A stretch of 10,889 nt of DNA, taken from positions 1-10,889 of the forward strand of contig JAEZSJ010000277.1 of the NCBI GenBank assembly GCA_023443985.1, written 5' to 3'. The translations under genes and the position numbers were made by a program. Of the stretch, positions 5,746 through 10,889 are shown piece after piece. Numbering within the stretch: the first letter of the stretch is position 1; each line of letters opens with the position of its first letter. Under the pieces are notes generated by a model. It was not told the origin of the DNA and did not search any database. It saw only the letters and a program-made list of their open reading frames with translations. This stretch comes from Verrucomicrobiota bacterium (GTDB lineage Bacteria; Verrucomicrobiota; Verrucomicrobiia; Opitutales; Opitutaceae).

Positions 5746-6963
5746 ATGGCGATCATCCGCATCCTGATCGGTTCACATCTCTGCACCGCCACCCGCGCCC
5801 GGCGCGAGGCCCGAGCGCTCGTCGAAGCCGGGCACGACGTCACCATCCAGGGCGTCTGGCACGATCCCAGGCTCATCGCGCGGGACGAGACGATGCTGCT
5901 CAAGGCACCGTACCATTTCGTGCCCGTGGTGAACCTGCGGAAGCACGGGTTCATGCCCCGCCTCCGCCGCCGGCTGGGCGCCGCACGCTGGCGCCTGCTC
6001 CACCGGTTCTCCCCGGCGGGCCTGGGCTACGGTGTGCGCGAGCACCTGCGCGAAGCGCGTGCCGCCTCCGCGCACCTCACGATCGCCCACTCCGTCGACA
6101 CCCTTTGGCCGGTGTGGCGGCTCGCCGCCGAGGGGCACCGGGTCGGCATCGACTTCGAGAACTGGTTCTCGGAGGTCGTGCGCCCCGAGGACTCCCGCCG
6201 GCTGCCGGTCGAGGCGATCCGCGACATGGAGCGCAACCTCCTGCGCGTCGCGCGCTACCGGCTCGCGCCGACCCGCGCGATGGCCCGCGCGCTCGGCGAG
6301 TTCGCCGCGGTGGAGCCGCCGCACTGCATCTACAACGTCTTCCCCCTCGCCGAGCTGCACGCGCCCGCGCCGCCGGCCGCCGACCGCCGCAACTCCCGCG
6401 TGCCCTCGCTCCACTGGTTCTCCACCCAGATCGAGCCCGGCCGCGGCCTGCGCGCGCTCTTCGGCGCGCTCCCGCACATCCAATACCCGGTCGAGGTGCA
6501 CCTGCGCGGCGAACTCGGCCGGCGCGAGCGCGCGTGGTTCGCCGACAATGTCCCCGACGGCTGGCGACAGCGCATCGTGCTCCACCCCACCGTCCACAAC
6601 AGCGAGCTGCTGCCGCGCATCGCCAGCCACGACATCGGCCTCGCGCTCGAGTCCGGCGCCACCCGCGGCCGCGACCTCACGGTCGCGAAGAAGACCTTCC
6701 ACTACATGCTGGCCGGGCTGGCCGTCGTCGCCTCCGACACCACCGGCCACCAGGAGATCGCCGACTCCACGCTCGGCGCGATCAAGCTCGTGCCGCCGGA
6801 CAACCCCGGGGCGCTCGCCGCCGCGATCGACTCCTGGCTGGCGTTCCCCGAGCACCTCAAGCTCGCCCGCAAGGCCGCCGTCCGCGCGACCAAGGAGCTC
6901 TACTGCTGGGAGCGCGTCCGCGAACACCTCCTCGACGAAGCCGCGCTCGCCCTCGCCGACTGA
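5746..6963 (+). CDS. Glycosyltransferase, GT4-like
   Basis: A 405-aa soluble protein with the two-Rossmann layout of GT-B glycosyltransferases. The N-terminal domain begins IRILIGSHLCTATRARREARALVEAGHDVTIQGV, the usual first strand and helix of GT4 enzymes. The C-terminal donor-binding domain starts near residue 220 (SLHWFSTQIEPGRGLRALFGAL). It contains GLALESGATRGRDLTVAKKTFHYMLAGLAVVASDTTGHQEIAD, the family's Lys plus YMLAGLAVVAS and Glu block that contacts the sugar nucleotide. There is no membrane helix, so it would act in the cytoplasm or at the inner-membrane face, probably on a lipid-linked glycan. The start ATG at 5746 is preceded by GAGGGA with a 10-nt spacer. The next transferase begins 52 nt after its stop, so they are probably co-transcribed. 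Donor and acceptor are unknown. Confidence 0.85.
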   Translation: MAIIRILIGSHLCTATRARREARALVEAGHDVTIQGVWHDPRLIARDETMLLKAPYHFVPVVNLRKHGFMPRLRRRLGAARWRLLHRFSPAGLGYGVREHLREARAASAHLTIAHSVDTLWPVWRLAAEGHRVGIDFENWFSEVVRPEDSRRLPVEAIRDMERNLLRVARYRLAPTRAMARALGEFAAVEPPHCIYNVFPLAELHAPAPPAADRRNSRVPSLHWFSTQIEPGRGLRALFGALPHIQYPVEVHLRGELGRRERAWFADNVPDGWRQRIVLHPTVHNSELLPRIASHDIGLALESGATRGRDLTVAKKTFHYMLAGLAVVASDTTGHQEIADSTLGAIKLVPPDNPGALAAAIDSWLAFPEHLKLARKAAVRATKELYCWERVREHLLDEAALALAD

Positions 6964-7015
6964 CCGCCGGGCGTTTGCCTCGCGCCGCTCCCCCGCCAGT
7001 GTTGTCCGCCTCCGG

Positions 7016-8122
7016 ATGCGCATCCTCCACGTCGCCCCTCGCCAGACCGCCCGCACCTTCCCGCGCGACTCCGTTGTGCAGGCGCTCGCCGCCGCGCAAG
7101 CGCGGCTCAACGGCGGCATGGTCCAGCTCGTGGCCGCGGCGCCGGTGTCGAGCCAGCGCTCCGAGGGCGAACTGGAGGAACGCCTCTTCGCCCTCGACCG
7201 CCCGGGCTGGCTCGGCCGTGCGCGCGCCCTGCGCCGCCACCTCCTCAACCGTCCGACCGAGGTCGTCCACGCCCACTGCATCGGGCAACGGGCGCTGCAC
7301 TACGCGCGGCTTGCCGCCGAGCGCCACGGCGCCCCGCTGGTGATCTCGCCCGCCGGGCTGCTCGGCCTCGGCGCGGGGGAGCGGCTCCGCTTGCGCTGCG
7401 CCTGGCAACGTCTCGTCGTCCACGCCCAGGCGCTTGAATACGCAGCCGGTTGGCATGCCACCAGCGCCGAGGAGGCCGCGGCGATCCAGGCGGCCGGTTT
7501 CCCCCAACCGATCTGCATCGCCCCGCCGGGCGTGGCGGCGCCCGCCGCCGTCGAGCTCGCCGAAGCTCGCGCCTGGTGGCGCGAGCGGCTCCCGGCGCTC
7601 GGCGACCATCCGGTCGCGCTGTGCGGCCCCACCGCCCGCTCTTCCGCCGCGCAGCGCGCGCTCGCACTCTGGGCGGAATGCGCCACGGGCGACTGGCGGC
7701 TGCTGATCGTCGCTGAGAACTCCCGACAAGCCGGCCGCCTGGCCCGCCTCGCCGCACGCCTGGGCATCGCCGACCGCGTGCTGGTCGCGCCGCCTGGCGA
7801 AAAACCGCCGCACGCCGTCGCCACGGTCCTCCTGGCCCTGGGGGCATCCCGCTGTCCGATCCGCCCGGTCGCGGAGGCGCTCGCCGCCGGCCTGCCGGTG
7901 TTGGCGCTCGACGAACTGCCCTGGACACGGCTGGAGAACGACCAGGCGGGCTGGTGCGTGCCGCAAGCCCGGCTGCGACCTGCGGTCGAACGGCTGCTGG
8001 CCATGGCGCCCGAAGTCCTCTCCGCCCTCGGGCGCAATGCCCGCGAGCTCGCCTCCCGCGAGTTCGACTGGAGCCGCTCCGCCGGTCAGCTGCTCGCGTT
8101 CTATCGCAACCTGCGGACGTGA
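7016..8122 (+). CDS. Divergent GT4-like glycosyltransferase, possibly degenerate donor site
   Basis: A 368-aa GT-B-fold protein. N-terminal features of hexosyltransferases in LPS/exopolysaccharide clusters are VVHAHCIGQRALHYARLAA, APLVISPAGLLGLG, and HATSAEEAAAIQAAGF leading to IAPPGV. C-terminal AEALAAGLPVLALDELPWTRLENDQAGWCV matches the family's EAxAxGxPV and PW-x-x-LE-x5-GW block. Two normally conserved sites differ: the Glu opening the EX7E motif is Arg (ASRCPIRPVAEAL), and the Arg/Lys pair of the GRLxPxKG-type loop is replaced in ALCGPTARSSAAQ. The frame is open far upstream inside the previous gene, but MRILHVAPRQTA at 7016 is the family N terminus. No Shine-Dalgarno is seen. Lying 52 bp behind another transferase, it probably belongs to the same glycan pathway, either as an enzyme of unusual donor use or as a non-catalytic partner. 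Confidence 0.82.
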   Translation: MRILHVAPRQTARTFPRDSVVQALAAAQARLNGGMVQLVAAAPVSSQRSEGELEERLFALDRPGWLGRARALRRHLLNRPTEVVHAHCIGQRALHYARLAAERHGAPLVISPAGLLGLGAGERLRLRCAWQRLVVHAQALEYAAGWHATSAEEAAAIQAAGFPQPICIAPPGVAAPAAVELAEARAWWRERLPALGDHPVALCGPTARSSAAQRALALWAECATGDWRLLIVAENSRQAGRLARLAARLGIADRVLVAPPGEKPPHAVATVLLALGASRCPIRPVAEALAAGLPVLALDELPWTRLENDQAGWCVPQARLRPAVERLLAMAPEVLSALGRNARELASREFDWSRSAGQLLAFYRNLRT

Positions 8123-8193
8123 TCCGGCTCTTCGCTCCGGTTGCCTTGCGCGGCCCGGCCGCCATGCTGAGGCCCGCCTCGCCACGATCCAGC

Positions 8194-9582
8194 ATGCCTC
8201 ACTACGATTTCCTCGCCCTCGGCGGCGGCAGCGCCGGCTTCAACGCCGCCCGCGTCGCCCGCGACTTCTGCGAACGTGTCGCCATCGTCGATGGCGCCCC
8301 CGAGCTCGGCGGCCTCTGCATCCTGCGCGGCTGCATGCCGTCCAAGACGCTCCTTTACAGCGCCGAGGTGCTCCACCTCGCGCAGCACGGCGCGAAGTTC
8401 GGCCTCGCGGTCGACGGCGCCCGCGCCGACATGGCCGCGCTCCACGCCCGCAAACGCGCAGTGATCGGCGAGTTCGCCGCCTACCGCGAGAAGGCGATGA
8501 CCTCGGGAAAGTTCACCGTGCACCGCGCCGCCGCGCGTTTCCGCGATCCACATACGCTGGAGCTCTCGACCGGCGAAACCCTCACCGCCGATCGCATCAT
8601 CATCGCCACCGGCTCCCGCGTCGGCTGGCCTGCTGTGCCGGGACTCCGCGAATCCAAGCCGTGGACGAGCGACGACGTGCTCGAACTCGATTTCCTCCCC
8701 GCGAGCGTGATCGTGCTCGGCGGCGGCGTGGTCGCCTGCGAACTCGCCCAGCTCCTCCGCCGGCTCGGCTCGCACGTGGTCCAGATCCAGCGCTCGCCCC
8801 ACGTCCTGCGCGAGTTCTCGCAGGAGGCCTCGGAGGTCGTCGCCCGCGTCTTCGCCGACGAGGGCATCGAGCTCCACACCGGCACGACGTTGCAACAAGT
8901 CCGCCGCACCGCCGATGGCTTCGAGGTCGAGTTTCTCCAGGACGGGAAACCGCTCGTCCGCCGCGCGCAGCATCTGCTCAACGCCCTCGGCCGCGAGCCG
9001 GACACCAGCGCGCTCGGCCTCCCCGCCGCCGGCGTCGCTTGCGATCCGGGCGGGCGTATTCGCATCAACCAGTGGCAGCAGACCTCGCAGCCGCACATCT
9101 ACGCCGGCGGCGACTGCACGGGGCCGTTCGACATCGTGCACACCGCCGTCGCGCAGGGAGAACTCGCCGCGCGCCACAGCTTCGGCCGGCCTGGTCTCAC
9201 GCCCGTCGACTACTCCGGTCTGGTCCAGGTGACCTTCACCGACCCGCAGGTCGCCGTCGTCGGCTGCACCGAGAAGCAACTGCTCGCTTCCGGCACCGCC
9301 TGCCGCGCCGCCAGCTACCCCTTCGACGACCACGGCAAGTCGATTCTCATGGAGGCGAAGTACGGCTTCGTGAAGGTCGTCGCCGATCCCGCAACCGGTC
9401 GTATCCTCGGCGCGGAGATCGTGGGCAAGGATGCCGGCGAGCTCATCCACATCTTCAGCGTCGCCGTGACGCTGCGCGCCACCGTGCGCGATCTGCTCCG
9501 CGCGCATTGGTACCACCCCACCCTCGCCGAGATCGTCACCTACCCGCTCGAGGAACTCGCCGAGTCCCTCCCGCCGGCCTGA
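8194..9582 (+). CDS. FAD-dependent pyridine nucleotide-disulfide oxidoreductase (dihydrolipoamide dehydrogenase-like)
   Basis: A 462-aa class I flavoprotein disulfide reductase. The FAD loop is LGGGSAGFNAA (G10-G11-G12-S-A-G15). The redox-active disulfide is Cys42/Cys47 in GGLCILRGCMPSK, and the second dinucleotide loop is VLGGGVVACELAQLL (176-188). The FAD ribityl-binding block is PHIYAGGDCTG, and the dimer-interface His441-Glu446 pair lies in HWYHPTLAEIV. After the second Rossmann strand the sequence is Q199-R200-S201 rather than an acidic residue, which suggests NADPH rather than NADH. The absence of an N-terminal metal-binding domain and of a C-terminal vicinal Cys pair argues against mercuric reductase. 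There are no 2-oxoacid dehydrogenase E1/E2 genes beside it, so the role is open (lipoamide, another disulfide or a quinone). An in-frame ATG at 8164 could add ten residues; 8194 directly precedes the flavin strand and was preferred. Confidence 0.9.
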   Translation: MPHYDFLALGGGSAGFNAARVARDFCERVAIVDGAPELGGLCILRGCMPSKTLLYSAEVLHLAQHGAKFGLAVDGARADMAALHARKRAVIGEFAAYREKAMTSGKFTVHRAAARFRDPHTLELSTGETLTADRIIIATGSRVGWPAVPGLRESKPWTSDDVLELDFLPASVIVLGGGVVACELAQLLRRLGSHVVQIQRSPHVLREFSQEASEVVARVFADEGIELHTGTTLQQVRRTADGFEVEFLQDGKPLVRRAQHLLNALGREPDTSALGLPAAGVACDPGGRIRINQWQQTSQPHIYAGGDCTGPFDIVHTAVAQGELAARHSFGRPGLTPVDYSGLVQVTFTDPQVAVVGCTEKQLLASGTACRAASYPFDDHGKSILMEAKYGFVKVVADPATGRILGAEIVGKDAGELIHIFSVAVTLRATVRDLLRAHWYHPTLAEIVTYPLEELAESLPPA

Positions 9583-9658
9583 TCGGTTCCTTGGAGGGCG
9601 CCGCTCCGTCGGCGCCGTCGGAGCCGCGGCGGTGACGAAGCGTCGCCCTCCACCGATC
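9581..9658. repeat. Long imperfect inverted repeat (REP-like or terminator) after the flavoprotein gene
   Basis: The left arm holds GATCGG (9581-9586), five extra bases, then TGGAGGGCG, CGCT and CGTC with single-base gaps (9592-9610). The right arm answers with GACG, AGCG, CGCCCTCCA and CCGATC (9634-9658). Thus 23 base pairs can form with two mismatches and one bulge. The centre contains a second palindrome (GCTCCG-T-CGGCGCCG-T-CGGAGC, 9603-9624), so two folds compete. The element starts inside the TGA of the preceding gene. It may act as a terminator, but the length and layout look like a dispersed repeat; no T tract follows. Confidence 0.6.
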
Positions 9659-9698
9659 GGCGCACTGCGCCTCACCGCCCAGCCTTTCGTCTGCCCGT

Positions 9699-9770
9699 GT
9701 AGCGGAACGCGTGAGCGTTTCGCACCGGTCCTCGGCCCCGTCTCCGCGAAGTTCTCACGAACTCCGCTGC
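9699..9770. repeat. REPIN-like pair: two inverted GTGA-tetraloop hairpins with compensatory changes
   Basis: On the plus strand, 9702-9723 has arm GCGGAACGC, loop GTGA and arm GCGTTTCGC. On the minus strand, 9767-9746 has arm GCGGAGTTC, loop GTGA and arm GAACTTCGC. Both are 22 nt with nine pairs, and both keep a G-T pair at the same place. They differ at six positions, which form three base pairs, and every change keeps pairing (A-T to G-C, C-G to T-A, G-C to T-A). Each hairpin is preceded by a tetramer, GTAG (9699-9702) or GCAG (9770-9767, minus), pointing outward. This is the layout of REP doublets (REPINs) mobilised by RAYT transposases in other bacteria; no such transposase is in the window. 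Confidence 0.65.
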
Positions 9771-9923
9771 CGCCGCATCCTCCGTTCCCCTTTTCCTGAT
9801 TTCCACATTCCCCAATCTCCCGTCGTTTCTTCATCCCACAAACGTCTCGTCACCGCCCACCGCGTCCGCCTTTCATTCCGTCCTCAGCGCTCCGTCTTCC
9901 TTACCTTCGTTCTCTTCTGTCGT

Positions 9924-9972
9924 CCGCCTTCCGCCTTCCGCCTTTCGCCTTTCGCCTCCCGTCTCTCGCCCG
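9924..9972. repeat. Seven-unit heptamer tandem array (YCGCCTY) upstream of the kinase start
   Basis: Consecutive 7-bp units are CCGCCTT three times (9924-9944), TCGCCTT, TCGCCTC, CCGTCTC and TCGCCCG (to 9972). Three units are identical and the others differ at one to three positions. The array is pure pyrimidine apart from one G per unit (two in the last) and ends 5 bp before the ATG at 9978, where a ribosome binding site would normally lie. Repeat-number change by slippage could alter spacing or leader length. Confidence 0.7.
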
Positions 9973-9977
9973 CCTCC

Positions 9978-10889
9978 ATGCCCGAACGCTCCGCCGCAAC
10001 TCCGATTCCCTGCACGCCGCTCGCCTCCCTCGTGCCGGACTGCGCCTACGTAGGGGAGATCGCGGCGCCGTTCGCCACGCCGGAGTTCGCCCGCTGGCTC
10101 GTCGCGCTTCCGGCCACGTTCGCCGCGCGCGACGCCGACCTCGTCTATCGCCTCCGCAACAAGATCTACCGCATCGCCGATCCCGCCGCGCCCGCCGGCC
10201 CCGGGTTCTGCGTGAAGTCCTTCAAAGCCCCGCCGCTCCTGCGCTCGCTGGCCTACCGCCGCATCGGCACCAAAGCCGCCCGCTCCCACCGCTTCGCGCT
10301 CCACCTGCGTGCCCACGGCGCCGGCACGACCGACCCCGTCGCCTACTTCGAGCGCTGGTCCGGCTCGCGCCTGGTCGAGAGTTACCTCGTCACCCGTTTC
10401 CTGGAAAACAGCACCGATCTCTATTCCGAGATGTCGCGCCTCCTCCGCGAGGACCCCGACGCCGCCAAGTACATCGCGCTCCTCCGCTTCGCCGCCGACG
10501 CCGTCCGCCGGATGCACGACAGCGGCTACGTCCACAACGACCTCGGCGGCCAGAACCTCCTCCTGCGCCGCACCGGTGACGCCGCCTGGGCCGACCCGTG
10601 CTTCATCGACCTCAACCGCGGCGACCTCTGCCCCGCGCTCACGCTCCGCCAGCGCGCGCGCGACCTCGCCAAGCTCGAGTTCCCCTCGCACTTCCGCCGC
10701 ATCTTCTTCCGGATCTATTTCAACGACGGCCCGATCCCGCGCGCCTTCGCCCGCTGGGAAGCCCTCCAGCGCCTGCGCATCACCTGGCACAACGAGAGCC
10801 GCAAGTACCGCCACCCCATCCGGCACCTCCTGCGCCACCGCAACAAGATCGTCTCCACCGGCCGCCCCGCCTACCGCGACACTTGGCTC
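9978..10889 (+). CDS. Lipopolysaccharide kinase (Kdo/WaaP) family protein, 3' end outside window
   Basis: The frame from ATG 9978 stays open for 304 codons to the right edge, so the C terminus is missing. It shows a protein-kinase-like fold of the Kdo/WaaP lipopolysaccharide kinase family: RNKIYRI (60-66), the ATP-binding Lys candidate K80 in FCVKSFK, and the catalytic loop MHDSGYVHNDLGGQNLLL with H186-N-D188 and Asn193. The metal-binding FIDLNRG (D211) stands in place of DFG, followed by RARDLAKLEFP. WaaP-type enzymes phosphorylate heptose or Kdo in the LPS inner core on the cytoplasmic side; at about 300 aa this is slightly longer than WaaP (265 aa). The substrate could be another glycan. 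The start is the only ATG giving the full N-lobe; it has no Shine-Dalgarno and sits right behind the heptamer array. Two glycosyltransferase genes upstream fit a glycan-modification role. Confidence 0.85.
   Translation, partial: MPERSAATPIPCTPLASLVPDCAYVGEIAAPFATPEFARWLVALPATFAARDADLVYRLRNKIYRIADPAAPAGPGFCVKSFKAPPLLRSLAYRRIGTKAARSHRFALHLRAHGAGTTDPVAYFERWSGSRLVESYLVTRFLENSTDLYSEMSRLLREDPDAAKYIALLRFAADAVRRMHDSGYVHNDLGGQNLLLRRTGDAAWADPCFIDLNRGDLCPALTLRQRARDLAKLEFPSHFRRIFFRIYFNDGPIPRAFARWEALQRLRITWHNESRKYRHPIRHLLRHRNKIVSTGRPAYRDTWL

Larger units (their letters stand above)
9583..9977. other. 395-bp gene-free region before the kinase gene
   Basis: Besides the inverted repeat, the hairpin pair and the heptamer array annotated separately, positions 9770-9923 are strongly pyrimidine-rich on the plus strand (for example TCCGTTCCCCTTTTCCTG and TTCGTTCTCTTCTGTCGTCC). 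No gene with recognisable features is seen on either strand. A long minus-strand frame crosses this region but encodes only low-complexity charged peptide. A promoter for the kinase gene should lie here; none could be recognised. Confidence 0.5.

Noticed and set aside
6032..7015. Upstream extension of the second glycosyltransferase frame
   Set aside because: It lies inside the first transferase gene in another frame and encodes Ser/Arg/Pro-rich sequence; the family N terminus begins at 7016.
8194..9582. Mercuric reductase
   Set aside because: There is no N-terminal heavy-metal domain and no C-terminal Cys pair; no mer genes are nearby.
8101..9834. 577-codon minus-strand frame opposite the flavoprotein gene
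   Set aside because: The composition is antisense-like and it has no domains; the plus strand encodes a complete disulfide reductase with all motifs.
9924..9972. CRISPR array
   Set aside because: The units are 7 bp in direct tandem without spacers, so this is a simple repeat.
9873..10838. 321-codon minus-strand frame opposite the kinase
   Set aside because: It is a shadow frame; the plus-strand frame shows catalytic kinase motifs and is open to the window edge.
1..10889. Defence system, prophage, IS element, tRNA or attachment site
   Set aside because: No transposase, integrase, nuclease or toxin gene and no tRNA cloverleaf was found on either strand.

Overview
This is a 10.9 kb stretch of high-GC bacterial chromosome with housekeeping and cell-envelope genes. 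The WaaP-type lipopolysaccharide kinase, two GT4-like glycosyltransferases and an MscM/YbdG-type channel point to a Gram-negative organism. The very high GC, the scarcity of Shine-Dalgarno sequences (8 of 10 visible starts lack one) and the degenerate 7-bp repeats and REP-like hairpins between genes would fit an Opitutaceae-like member of the Verrucomicrobiota. That placement is inference from style, not proof.

Left part (1-2441): the C-terminal end of a hybrid sensor kinase (receiver plus HPt domain) runs rightward off the left edge. It converges on recR, with only 9 bp between the two stop codons, and these lie in a palindrome. recR sits behind ybaB on the minus strand (the classic ybaB-recR pair, here without dnaX next to it). 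The pair is separated by 169 bp holding a perfect 11-bp inverted repeat and degenerate heptamer repeats. A GNAT acetyltransferase lies upstream on the same strand.

Middle (2741-5580): an MscS-family channel of the YbdG/MscM type overlaps tail-to-tail by 31 bp with a YeeZ-like atypical SDR. The SDR gene is divergent, across 54 bp, from a DJ-1/YajL-type protein.

Right part (5746-10889): two glycosyltransferases, an orphan dihydrolipoamide-dehydrogenase-like flavoprotein with an NADPH-type signature, and a WaaP-family kinase cut by the right edge, all on the plus strand. The transferases and kinase suggest a glycan or LPS-core locus. The second transferase has lost several residues that bind the donor sugar nucleotide in GT4 enzymes.

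The most unusual part is the 395-bp gap 9583-9977. It holds (a) a long imperfect inverted repeat that begins within the preceding stop codon, (b) two inverted copies of a 22-nt GTGA-tetraloop hairpin that differ at six positions, all six forming compensatory base-pair changes, each preceded by a GTAG/GCAG head (a REPIN-like unit), and (c) a seven-unit heptamer polypyrimidine array ending 5 bp before the kinase start codon. No CRISPR array, tRNA, rRNA, insertion sequence or defence system was seen.
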